In this document: positions 24,708 through 32,876 of the stretch, one piece after another
Layout of the letters: each line of letters opens with the position of its first letter
Numbering within the stretch: the stretch's first letter is position 1
From: Microbacterium rhizomatis
GTDB taxonomy: Bacteria; Actinomycetota; Actinomycetes; Actinomycetales; Microbacteriaceae
Direction: 5' to 3'
DNA length: 64,000 bases
Assembly (NCBI RefSeq): GCF_008710745.1
Contig: NZ_VYSA01000002.1
Coordinates: 806,001 to 870,000 of the forward strand
The notes under the pieces: model-generated
Databases searched by the model: none
What the model saw: only the letters and a program-made list of their open reading frames with translations
Told to the model about the DNA's origin: nothing
Program-made: the position numbers and the translations under genes

Positions 24708-25160
24708 TCAGCTGGCCGGGCCGTCGGGAACGTCCCACTCGTAGCGTTGACGCCATCTACGGGGGATATCCCCGGTCGTCTTTCGATGCAGGACTCCATC
24801 AGCATTTATCCAGACGTGCAGTACACGAGTGACGGTGGGCCATGTTGGTCCCAGTGCCCAGGCGACGGGATTGATCGCATCTATCGCCACACGCCATACG
24901 GGTGGGGACACTAGGCGGGTCATTATCAAGCGGGCCTGTTCTCGAGGATGTTGTCTCCGACGTTTCGGGTCGGATGGTGAAGAGCTCAGCAACGAGAGGC
25001 AGCCACTCGTCGGGAGTTGTGGTGTTGGCGCGCACGAACTGCTCCCAGACCGCTTCCGCACGCGCCGCCATTCCCGGACATGGATCGCGTTTGAGAATCC
25101 ACGTCCAGCCCTCCTCGCTCTCAACCAGCGTCCACCCTGCGCGATAGCCTTCGCTCGACG
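24708..25160 (-). pseudogene. Frameshifted hypothetical gene
   Basis: The upstream half reads AGWTLVESEEGWTWILKRDP, MAARAEAVWEQFVRANTTTP and DEWLPLVAELFTIRPETSET. The downstream half continues in another frame as MTRLVSPPVWRVAIDAINPV, HVWINADGVLHRKTTGDIP and a stop at 24708. The shift lies near 24930. The composite would be a soluble protein of about 145 residues with an unidentified fold. Confidence 0.55.
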
Positions 25161-25175
25161 ACGCCGACCGTAAGC

Positions 25176-25190
25176 ATAATGTATATTAGT
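25176..25190. promoter_or_regulatory. Putative TetR operator upstream of its own gene
   Basis: ATAATGTATATTAGT is the exact reverse complement of the box at 16647-16661 before the cutinase gene. It lies 97 bp before the preferred TetR start, in the promoter position expected for autoregulation. TATATT inside it could also act as a -10 hexamer, which would let bound protein block transcription. Confidence 0.6.
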
Positions 25191-25287
25191 CCTCTACCTC
25201 CGCCGCTCCGAGATCGGCGTGGGGATCAATGAGCGCGTGTCTCCATCAGACCCAGAGCGCTTCAAAGTCACAGTGGAAGGGAGACCC

Positions 25288-25968
25288 GTGGCTCGACAGC
25301 AACGCTCGCAGAAGACACGAGATGACATCGTCGTCGAGGCCGCGCGCCTGATAAACGAGCGCACCTGGGACCACGCTTCGATGAAGGATTTCACCCGTAA
25401 CGCGGGGGTCACGACGGGAGCTGTGTACTTTCACTTCGCCAATAAGGAGGCGATAGCTCTCACCATCATCGACGAGTACAACAAGAGAACGCAGCGCGAT
25501 GCCGAAGAGATTCTCCAGCAACACCTGCCCGCGATGGAGACAATTCTGCTGACTATCGCGAAATTTACGCGGGCGATTCTTAAAGACCCGATCGTGCAGG
25601 CGGGTGCGCGGCTGACCTCGCAACCCCTCGTGTTCGATAACCCACCGGTGTTGCCCTGGACGGCCTGGTCGACAGTCCACGTTCAAAACTTGACCCGCGC
25701 CATCCAAGAGGGTGACGTGAAACCCGAGATCGATGTAGATCGGTATGCAAGCTACGCCATCGGCACGTACGCAGGGGTCTTCATCTTCTCAGGCTTGCTG
25801 AACGGTCTGAATGATCTGCTGGAGCGAGTCAGCGATCTTTCAATTATCCTAATATCCAGTTATGTTGTTCCCGAGAAGCAAGCCTATTGGGCGCAGCGCG
25901 CACTTGAAATCTGCGATGCCACGCAACCCCCGCTTCAGTTGAGCACCTCGGGACGTCTCGAACGGTGA
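25288..25968 (+). CDS. TetR-family regulator, gamma-butyrolactone-receptor-like
   Basis: This 226-residue regulator starts ARQQRSQKTRDDIVVEAARL and has the helix-turn-helix MKDFTRNAGVTTGAVYFHFANKE, very close in style to the ArpA/ScbR group of butyrolactone receptors. The ligand domain is alpha-helical (YASYAIGTYAGVFIFSGLLNGLNDLLERV). GTG 25288 is preferred over the longer GTG/ATG starts because GGAAGGGAG precedes it and the receptor family starts with this MARQ-type sequence. The gene lies 69 bp before an alpha-oxoamine synthase, as a receptor often sits by the synthase of its signal. A probable autoregulatory box lies at 25176-25190. Ligand unknown. Confidence 0.85.
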   Translation: MARQQRSQKTRDDIVVEAARLINERTWDHASMKDFTRNAGVTTGAVYFHFANKEAIALTIIDEYNKRTQRDAEEILQQHLPAMETILLTIAKFTRAILKDPIVQAGARLTSQPLVFDNPPVLPWTAWSTVHVQNLTRAIQEGDVKPEIDVDRYASYAIGTYAGVFIFSGLLNGLNDLLERVSDLSIILISSYVVPEKQAYWAQRALEICDATQPPLQLSTSGRLER

Positions 25969-26037
25969 GGGAACCGCGGGCGGGCCTTGTCTCGTCTTCT
26001 TCATCCAACCCCGGCGGAAGGGTAGATCATCTCCTCA

Positions 26038-27285
26038 GTGCATCAGCGGACTCCAAGGTTTTCGCCTTTGGCTCGCGCAGCCGGTATGTCCATGCCTTTC
26101 CTCGATGAGGCCGTCCGTGTCGGTGTCCACGGTCTGATCATCGATGACACCGGTCCCTCGGCATCCATGGTGATCGATGACAAGGAGCTGACGAATATGT
26201 CCTCCTACTCCTACCTCGGTCTGGATGAGCATCCGCGGATCATGCAGGCCGCACACGAAGGTCTCACCGATTCCCACGTACTGAACAGTTCCCTCTCCCG
26301 CGTGCGGGTCCGGCTGCGTGCTCTCAACGACGTAGAAGAACGGCTCTCGTGCCTGTTCGATGCTGATGTCGGTACGGTCAGCTCGTGCGCGGCTGGCGTG
26401 TGGTCGATGTTGCCGCTACTAGCTTCCGGGGTTCTCAGTAACGGCATCCGCCCGGTGATGGTGTTTGACCGCCATGCACACTTCTGTCTGCAATCCCTAC
26501 GCCCCCTGTGTGCCATGGAAACCGACGTGCGCACCATCGCTCACAACGACATGGAGAAACTCGAGCAGATCTGTCGCGAGAACCCCTGCGTCGCTTACGT
26601 CGGTGACGGCATCTACAGCACCGGCGGAACCATCGCACCGATGGACGAGCTGATGCGGTTACAGGATCAGTACGGCATGTACCTCTTCCTCGACGACGCT
26701 CACGGGACATCCATCGTCGGGGAAAAGGGCAGGGGATACGTGCTCGATGCCATGGGCGACATCAACGAGCACACCATCATCGTCACTTCTCTGAATAAGG
26801 GGTTCGGAGCTACCGGCGGTGCCATCATCTTCGGGCCGCGCAGCAACCGAACGAGGCGGAGGATCGCCCTCGGCAACGGTGGACCATTCACGTGGTCTCA
26901 ACGAGTCAACACACCAGGCTTAGGCGCGATCCTGGGATCGTGCGACATTCACGAGGGCTCCGAACTCGGGACCCTCCAAGCGCAGCTCAAGATCGCCATC
27001 CAGACGTTCGATGACAATTTCCGCCTCCCACACGCAAATCCGAAGAGTCCGGTCCGATTCGTGCCGATCGGAAGTGAAACAGAAACCATTCGCTCCACAC
27101 GATCGCTCATGGACGCCGGCTACTACGTCGAACCCGACTTCTTCCCCGCCGTGATGTGGGGCAAGGCGGGCCTGCGGATAAGACTCCGAGCCAACATGAC
27201 GGGTACTGAGATCACACAGTTCTGCGCTGTCCTCTCGGAGCACTTCGAACGAAGTGGCGTACAGATGGCGCCTGCACTGGGCTGA
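26038..27285 (+). CDS. Stand-alone alpha-oxoamine synthase (PLP-dependent)
   Basis: This protein of about 415 residues belongs to the aminotransferase fold-type I alpha-oxoamine synthases. Visible marks are MSSYSYLGL near the start, SSLSRVRVRLRALNDVEERL, LDDAHGTSIVG (residues 218-228) and the PLP lysine Lys254 in TSLNKGFGATGG. Family members condense an amino acid with an acyl-CoA: glycine for KBL, alanine for BioF, serine for SPT, and a 2-amino acid for the autoinducer synthases CqsA/LqsA. No biotin, threonine or sphingolipid genes are nearby. Its partner is instead a signal-receptor-like TetR protein, so a diffusible aminoketone signal is an attractive inference. GTG 26038 is the longest start and lacks a good ribosome site. 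Confidence 0.85.
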   Translation: MHQRTPRFSPLARAAGMSMPFLDEAVRVGVHGLIIDDTGPSASMVIDDKELTNMSSYSYLGLDEHPRIMQAAHEGLTDSHVLNSSLSRVRVRLRALNDVEERLSCLFDADVGTVSSCAAGVWSMLPLLASGVLSNGIRPVMVFDRHAHFCLQSLRPLCAMETDVRTIAHNDMEKLEQICRENPCVAYVGDGIYSTGGTIAPMDELMRLQDQYGMYLFLDDAHGTSIVGEKGRGYVLDAMGDINEHTIIVTSLNKGFGATGGAIIFGPRSNRTRRRIALGNGGPFTWSQRVNTPGLGAILGSCDIHEGSELGTLQAQLKIAIQTFDDNFRLPHANPKSPVRFVPIGSETETIRSTRSLMDAGYYVEPDFFPAVMWGKAGLRIRLRANMTGTEITQFCAVLSEHFERSGVQMAPALG

Positions 27286-27330
27286 ACGGTTTCATCCCGT
27301 GATCATCGGCTGCTTCGGAGAGGAGAGCGC

Positions 27331-27544
27331 CATGAACAGTGACACTCTGGGCCGCTATCCCCGAAGGAACGTGCTGCGGTCCATCGGCGCCTTGATCTCC
27401 TACTGGATCGCACCCGATGTCGACGTCGCTCAGCGAGCGACAGCCCCCATCCGCAACGACCATGACGTGCGCTGGCGCGGGATGCGGTACCGCTCGGGCA
27501 GCGCCGGGCCGACCGAGGCCGAGCCGACGCCCTGCTGCGCGTGA
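27331..27544 (+). pseudogene. Truncated third gene of the oxoamine synthase cassette
   Basis: ATG 27331 has a strong ribosome site (GGAGAGGAGA) 45 bp after the synthase stop and begins MNSDTLGRYPRRNVLRSIGA and LISYWIAPDVD. From about 27420 the sequence is the 3' end of the convergent GH2 gene, so the remaining residues (to TGA 27544) are antisense read-through. The real gene has been cut off at the island junction. About 30 residues are too few to name a family. Confidence 0.6.
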
Positions 27545-30450
27545 TCGAGGTTCAGCCATACCCGCCCCGAATCGCGCAGCTCGAACGGCTTGGCGGCGCG
27601 CTGGAGGTCGAGTGAGGTCCACCGCCGAGCGGTGAAGTCGAATGCGGGGCGCCCCTCCACGCGCAGCGCGGTCGAACCCGCCCCACGCACCTCGAGCCAC
27701 CGCGTCTGCACGTGATTGCCGTTCTCCTGTGGCACCGGGTACGGCGCCTGGAGGTCGTCGATCGACCGCGCGAAGCGCCCGAGCTGCGACCCCTCGTACG
27801 AGTCGGCGTACGTCTCGCCCGGCCCGCGGCCGAGCCACTCCACTCGGTCGAGCTCTCCCGGCAGGGCGAACAGCAGCCCCAGGCGCGGCACCCAGATGTC
27901 GCGGTGCATGTAGGGGGTGTCGGCCCACGGGCCGACGAAGTCGACATCGACGTCGAGCACGATGCCGTCGCCGTCTGTCCACCACAGCATGGTCCACTCC
28001 ACGCCGTGCGGGTGGGTCGTCGGCGCGGTGCGACCCGCCACGCGAAGCCACTCGGCGCCGTGCTCGACGAGGTCGGTGCGGTGCAGCATCCGATCCATGC
28101 CCGTCGCCGACCACACCGCAGCGAGGTCGTTGAGCGCACCTTGGCCGTGATCGTTCTCGGTAGGCGCCCTGTGCAGGTCGAGCCACGGGCCGTCGAGCTC
28201 GAGGTCGCCGAGGCGGCGCAGCCGCCCCGTCGCGCCGTCGAACCGGGCAGCGCCGAGGGCGATCTCGCCATGCGCCGGCGCCCCGCTCCCGCGCACGGGG
28301 AGAATCGCGGATGCCGCGGCCACCGGCTCGTCGATCACCCGCTGCCCCCACGCCACGACGTGACCCGCGGGGGCCCACAGCGCGTCGCGGGCGGTGCGGG
28401 CCTCGACCGTCAACACGCCGAGACGCGCACCCGCGGGCGCAGACGCTTCGGGCGGCAGCGCCAGGTCGATGGACTCCCCCGGTGCGAGGGCGGCGACCGC
28501 CAGCATCCCCGACGCCGCCTCGATGCCATCGTGCTCGAGACGCCACGCGAACCGCAGGTCGGATGCGTCGGCCGAGTGCCGCCGGTTCGATATGCGGATC
28601 TCGTCGCCGACCTCGATTCGGATCGGCTCGTACGCCTTCGCGAGCTCGGTCAGCGCAGGAGTGGGCGTGCGGTCGCTGAATACGACGCCGTGCAGGCTGA
28701 AGCGCCCGCCTCGGGGTTCGTAGTCGACGTCGTCGCCGTGCATGATGAACGACGTTCCGTCGGGGGCCACGGCGGTGAAACCGTGGTCGATCCACTCCCA
28801 GACGAAACCCCCGCACAGCCGATCGTGCGCGTCGATGATCCGCTGATAGTCCCGCAGCGACCCCGGCCCGTTGCCCATGGCGTGGGCGTACTCGACGAGC
28901 AGGAAGGGCAGGGTGCGGCGACGCGCGTCGTCGGCATCCGCGACCCCGTCCGAATCGCTCTCGCCATCGTCGTCGAACACGATTCCGTGCATGCCCAGCC
29001 GGCCACCGCGGGGCTCTTCGCGCCGGCCGATCTGCTCGAGCAGCTCGAGCGACGGATACATGAGCGAGTAGAAGTCCGAATCGCGATAGCGCGGGTCGCG
29101 CTCGTAGAGCACCGGCCGCGAAGGATCGCGACGATCGAGCCACCGCCGCATCTCGGTGAAGGCGTCGCCGACCCAGCTTTCGTTCGCGAGCGACCAGATC
29201 ACGATGCTCGGGTGGTTCTTGTCGCGCTCGACCGTGCGGTACAGGCGATCCATGAGCGCGTCGCGCCAGCGGGGTTCGGCGGGCGGATTCCCCTCCCAGC
29301 CCGCGTAGATGAAGCCGTGGGTCTCGAGATCGCATTCGAGCACCACCCACAGCCCGTATTCGTCGCAGAGGCGGAGGAATTCGGGATGCGGCGGGTAGTG
29401 GCTCGTGCGGACGGCGTCGATGTTCGCCCGCTTCATCAGGACGATGTCGCGGATCATCGTCTCGCGGTCCAGCGCGCGGCCGGTGTCGGGGTGATGCTCG
29501 TGACGGTTGACGCCGTGGAGCGTCACGGCGCGACCGTTGACGGTGAAGACGCCGTCGATGATCTCGACGTGCCGGAACCCGACGGCGAGCGCGACCGTCT
29601 CGCCCGCCGATGACAGCGTTCCGCGGTACAGGCGCGGAGAATCGGCGCTCCAGGGCTCGACGGCGACCTCGGCGGTCTCGCCCGTGGCCATGCGGATGCC
29701 GAGTTCGGCGATCTCGACGACGGCGTCGGCCGAGGCATCCACTCGCAGCGTGCCGAGGCCCGTGGATGCGTCGTAGTCGGCGTGCACGAAATGGTCGTCG
29801 ATCGCCCCGCGGGGCCGCTCGATCAGCTCGACGTCGCGGAAGATCCCGGGCAGCCACCACATGTCCTGGTCTTCGAGGTACGTACCACTCGACCAGCGAT
29901 GCACCCGCACCGACAGGACGTTGCGGCCGGGGATCACAGGGGCGTCGAATTCAAAGGGCAGGCGGCTGCCGTTCGACCAGCCGAGCTCTCGCCCGTTCAT
30001 CCACACCTTGGCGCACGAGTCGACGCCCTGGAACCGGAGAACCGAATCGCCCCAGCCTTCCGGCAGGTCGAAGACGAACCGGTAGTCGCCGGTCGGGTTC
30101 TCGGTCGGCACCCTGGGTGCGTCGAGCGGGATCGGGTAGGCCGTGTTCGTATAGAGCGGGCCCTCGGCGGTACCCCGCATCGAGCGTGCCGTCCCTCCGG
30201 CGAGCGGCGTGAACTCTTCCAGCACCCAGTGCGAAGGCACCGGCATCTCATCCCAGGTCGAATCGTCGAAATCGGGTGCGAGGAAGGCGTCGCCGGTGCC
30301 CGCTGCCGTCGGCGAGAGCCGGAAGCGCCATCGTCCGTTGAGACTGCGCGCCCGCGCGTCGCTGACGGCGTCGGCCCGGGGAGCGCGGCGGCCGGCACCC
30401 GGCTCTGTGCTCTCCCAGTAGGGCAGGCGGTCACGGTCCTCGGTGCTCAT
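27430..30450 (-). CDS. GH2 beta-galactosidase (LacZ type)
   Basis: This 1006-residue enzyme has the five-domain LacZ layout: a jelly-roll start (SLNGRWRFRLSPTAAGTGDAF, DEMPVPSHWVL), immunoglobulin-like domains, a TIM barrel and the C-terminal beta-sandwich. The acid/base Glu424 is in IVIWSLANESW and the nucleophile Glu520 in LLVEYAHAMGNGPGS. The HGVNRHEHHPDTG metal-site motif is also present. Without a signal peptide it acts on imported galactosides. Its ATG overlaps the stop of the aldo/keto reductase gene upstream. Its 3' end is the right-hand edge of the island, and a diverged copy of that end lies at 18031-18105. Confidence 0.93.
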   Translation of the reverse strand: MSTEDRDRLPYWESTEPGAGRRAPRADAVSDARARSLNGRWRFRLSPTAAGTGDAFLAPDFDDSTWDEMPVPSHWVLEEFTPLAGGTARSMRGTAEGPLYTNTAYPIPLDAPRVPTENPTGDYRFVFDLPEGWGDSVLRFQGVDSCAKVWMNGRELGWSNGSRLPFEFDAPVIPGRNVLSVRVHRWSSGTYLEDQDMWWLPGIFRDVELIERPRGAIDDHFVHADYDASTGLGTLRVDASADAVVEIAELGIRMATGETAEVAVEPWSADSPRLYRGTLSSAGETVALAVGFRHVEIIDGVFTVNGRAVTLHGVNRHEHHPDTGRALDRETMIRDIVLMKRANIDAVRTSHYPPHPEFLRLCDEYGLWVVLECDLETHGFIYAGWEGNPPAEPRWRDALMDRLYRTVERDKNHPSIVIWSLANESWVGDAFTEMRRWLDRRDPSRPVLYERDPRYRDSDFYSLMYPSLELLEQIGRREEPRGGRLGMHGIVFDDDGESDSDGVADADDARRRTLPFLLVEYAHAMGNGPGSLRDYQRIIDAHDRLCGGFVWEWIDHGFTAVAPDGTSFIMHGDDVDYEPRGGRFSLHGVVFSDRTPTPALTELAKAYEPIRIEVGDEIRISNRRHSADASDLRFAWRLEHDGIEAASGMLAVAALAPGESIDLALPPEASAPAGARLGVLTVEARTARDALWAPAGHVVAWGQRVIDEPVAAASAILPVRGSGAPAHGEIALGAARFDGATGRLRRLGDLELDGPWLDLHRAPTENDHGQGALNDLAAVWSATGMDRMLHRTDLVEHGAEWLRVAGRTAPTTHPHGVEWTMLWWTDGDGIVLDVDVDFVGPWADTPYMHRDIWVPRLGLLFALPGELDRVEWLGRGPGETYADSYEGSQLGRFARSIDDLQAPYPVPQENGNHVQTRWLEVRGAGSTALRVEGRPAFDFTARRWTSLDLQRAAKPFELRDSGRVWLNLDHAQQGVGSASVGPALPERYRIPRQRTSWSLRMGAVAR

Positions 30451-31430
30451 GCGGCATCCTCGGGGTCGGAGATCGGGCTGGGCGCCGGGCCGAGCGCGTC
30501 GAGATCGGTCCACAGCTCGGCGGGGATGGCGATCGTGCGAAGGGCCTCGAGATCGGCGAGCCGACCCGCCGACGAGACGCCGACGACGGTCGAGTCGACG
30601 AGCGGCGAGCGCAGCGAGAAGTGGAGGGCGGCAGCGCGGAGGGTGACGCCGTGTGCGACGCATACGCCCTCGGCGCGAGTGGCCCACGCCACGAGCTCCG
30701 CCGACGCGGGCCGGTAGCCGTAGGTGGCCCCTGGCCTGACTCCGCTCGCGAGGATGCCCGCGCCGAACGGGGCAGCGTTGAACGTGGTCATCCCCCGGCG
30801 GCGCGCCTGCTCCAACAGGGGTGCCGCGGAACGGTCGACGAGCGTGTACCTATTGTGTGTCAGCAGCGCATCGAAGACGCCGGTCTCGACGTACTCGCGC
30901 AGGAGCGGGATGGGTCCGGCGGCGATGCCGATCGCGTCGACGGCGCCGGTGTCGCGCAGCTCGCACAGAGCATCCACCACCCCGCCGTCGCGGAAGGCCT
31001 CGGCCGGCGTGATCGTGTACGGGTCGTGCAGGTGGAGCAGCTCGACGCGATCCATCCCGAGGCGCGCGAGAGACTCTTCGTACGAACGCCGCACGCGGTC
31101 GCGATCGAGGACGCCGGTGACGGGATCGGCGTCGACCTTCGTGATCAGCCGCGCCGTGGTGATCTGCGCCGTGGTGATCTGCGCCGACTGCACTGCCGGA
31201 TCAGCGCGCAGCTGCGCGAGCGCGAGTCCGAGCACTCCTTCCGCCCGGCCGCCCGCGTAGGCGTTCGACGTGTCGACGGTCGCGAACGGACCGGTCAGGA
31301 TGGCGCGGGCGAGATCAACCGCGCGTGCTTCATCCGGCGAGCCCGCGCGCGTTCCTCGGCCCAGGCCCGAGGTGCCGATCGTGATCTCGCCGACGCGTGT
31401 TCCGGCGGTGTCGAGAGTGGGGGTCGCCAC
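30447..31430 (-). CDS. Aldo/keto reductase, aldose-1-dehydrogenase-like
   Basis: This 327-residue TIM-barrel AKR has the catalytic Asp and Tyr in ATVDTSNAYAGG, the Lys in ARLITKVDAD and the His in LLHLHDPYT. The overall pattern (GTSGLGRGTR near the start, IGIAAGPIPLLREYV) resembles D-threo-aldose/L-fucose dehydrogenases. It would oxidise a sugar released by the glycosidases, L-fucose or L-galactose for example, to the lactone. It is the first gene of a two-gene operon with the GH2 enzyme. A perfect in-frame 15-bp duplication (31151-31180) doubles the residues AQITT just before the catalytic Lys, which may be a recent slippage event. Confidence 0.82.
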   Translation of the reverse strand: MATPTLDTAGTRVGEITIGTSGLGRGTRAGSPDEARAVDLARAILTGPFATVDTSNAYAGGRAEGVLGLALAQLRADPAVQSAQITTAQITTARLITKVDADPVTGVLDRDRVRRSYEESLARLGMDRVELLHLHDPYTITPAEAFRDGGVVDALCELRDTGAVDAIGIAAGPIPLLREYVETGVFDALLTHNRYTLVDRSAAPLLEQARRRGMTTFNAAPFGAGILASGVRPGATYGYRPASAELVAWATRAEGVCVAHGVTLRAAALHFSLRSPLVDSTVVGVSSAGRLADLEALRTIAIPAELWTDLDALGPAPSPISDPEDAA

Positions 31431-31453
31431 GGCTCCTCTTTTCCCAGATGCAT

Positions 31454-31471
31454 ATTCATTCTAGTATGAAT
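31454..31471. promoter_or_regulatory. 18-bp operator-like palindrome
   Basis: ATTCATTCTAGTATGAAT is palindromic apart from one pair. It lies 28 bp before the ATG of the FAD-linked oxidase gene and close to the start of the divergent aldo/keto reductase, so one bound regulator could control both. The core CTAG with flanking ATTCAT arms differs from the LacI-type rhamnose boxes. Confidence 0.55.
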
Positions 31472-31499
31472 TCATCCGCACTCGAGGAGAAGGCTTGTC

Positions 31500-32876
31500 A
31501 TGACCACACTTCAGATCGCGTTGGCCCGACTCGCGGAGGAACTGCCCGCCGGAAGCGTGATCACCGACGCCGCATCCATGGATGCGTACCGGTGGGATCG
31601 GACCAACAGCCCCGCGACGGGGATGCCGCTGGCCGTCGTCCGCCCGGCATCCACGGCCGACGTGCAGGCCGCCGTGCGCTTCGCGGCGGCGACGGGCACG
31701 CCGATCGTGCCGCGTGGCGCGGGGTCCGGACTGTCGGGGGGCGCCGCAGCGATCGACGGCTGCCTGATCGTCTCGCTCGATCGGATGCGCGGGGTCGAGG
31801 TCGATCCGGCGACGCACATGGCAACGGTGCAGCCCGGAGCGCTGAACGCCGAGGTGAAGGCGGCGGCAGCCACCCACGGCCTGTGGTACCCGCCCGACCC
31901 CTCGTCGTTCGAGATCAGCTCTATCGGAGGCAACGTGGCCACGAACGCCGGCGGCCTCTGCTGCGTCAAGTACGGCGTGACGAGCGACTACGTGCTCGGG
32001 CTCACCGTCGTCCTCGCCGACGGACGTGCGGTCCACCTCGGCGGGCCGCGTCTGAAGGATGTCGCCGGGCTCCCCCTCACCAAGCTCTTCGTGGGCAGCG
32101 AGGGCACCCTCGGCATCATCACAGAGGTCGTGCTGCGCCTGATCCCCGCTCAGCCGCCCCGCACCACGCTCGTAGCGACCTTCCCCTCGCTCTCGGGGGC
32201 GGTGGACGCGGTGATCGCCATCACGCGTGCAGCGCGCCCGTCGATGCTGGAGTTCATGGATCGCACGACGATCAACGCCGTCGAGGATGCGACGCGGATG
32301 GGCCTGGATCGCGACGCGGCGGCGATGCTCGTCATCCAGTCGGACGAGCGAGCGGATGCAGCATCCGAAGAGATCTCGCTGATCGAGGCGATCTGCCTCT
32401 CGCACGGCGCGGACGAATGCTTCGCGACGTCCGATCCCGACGAGGGTGAGGCGTTCGTCGCGGCGAGGCGGATGGCGGTGCCGGCGGTCGAGCGGCTCGG
32501 CACCCTCCTCCTCGAGGACGTCGGCGTGCCGATCCCCCGGCTCGGCGAACTCGTGACCGGGATCGAGGAGATCGCCGCGGAGCACGACGTGACGATCGCG
32601 CTCATCGCGCACGCGGGCGACGGGAACACGCATCCGCTCATCGTCTTCGACCGGCAGGACCCCGCCCAGCGGGAACGGGCCGACCGTGCGTACGCCGCCG
32701 TGATGGCACTCGCGATCGCGCTCGGCGGCACGATCACGGGTGAGCACGGGGTCGGCCGGCTCAAGCAGCCGTGGTTGGGCGACTACCTCGGGACCGACGT
32801 GCTCGAGCTCAATCACCGCATCAAGAAGGCGCTCGATCCGCAGAACCTGCTCAACCCGGGGGCGATGCTGGCGTGA
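31500..32876 (+). CDS. FAD-linked oxidase, glycolate/lactate dehydrogenase (GlcD-like)
   Basis: This 458-residue flavoprotein has an N-terminal PCMH-type FAD domain (PRGAGSGLSGG, PPDPSSFEISSIGGNVATNA, GSEGTLGIITE) and the C-terminal domain with IALIAHAGDGNTHP and the signature GTITGEHGVGRLK. It oxidises 2-hydroxy acids such as glycolate or D-lactate and passes electrons to the respiratory chain. Glycolate is the second product of the OiaX reaction and lactate a product of rhamnose breakdown, so a local source of substrate exists for either reading. ATG 31500 has GAGGAG upstream. Its stop overlaps the start of the next gene (GTGA). Confidence 0.85.
   Translation: MTTLQIALARLAEELPAGSVITDAASMDAYRWDRTNSPATGMPLAVVRPASTADVQAAVRFAAATGTPIVPRGAGSGLSGGAAAIDGCLIVSLDRMRGVEVDPATHMATVQPGALNAEVKAAAATHGLWYPPDPSSFEISSIGGNVATNAGGLCCVKYGVTSDYVLGLTVVLADGRAVHLGGPRLKDVAGLPLTKLFVGSEGTLGIITEVVLRLIPAQPPRTTLVATFPSLSGAVDAVIAITRAARPSMLEFMDRTTINAVEDATRMGLDRDAAAMLVIQSDERADAASEEISLIEAICLSHGADECFATSDPDEGEAFVAARRMAVPAVERLGTLLLEDVGVPIPRLGELVTGIEEIAAEHDVTIALIAHAGDGNTHPLIVFDRQDPAQRERADRAYAAVMALAIALGGTITGEHGVGRLKQPWLGDYLGTDVLELNHRIKKALDPQNLLNPGAMLA

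Noticed and set aside
26038..27285. 2-amino-3-ketobutyrate ligase or biotin synthesis enzyme BioF
   Set aside because: No threonine dehydrogenase or biotin genes are nearby, the motifs around the PLP lysine differ (SLNKGFGATGG), and the partner is a signal-receptor-type regulator; activity remains untested.
27712..29613. A 633-codon plus-strand open frame inside the GH2 gene
   Set aside because: The GH2 protein has both catalytic Glu motifs in the opposite frame; the open frame has low-complexity composition and no ribosome site.
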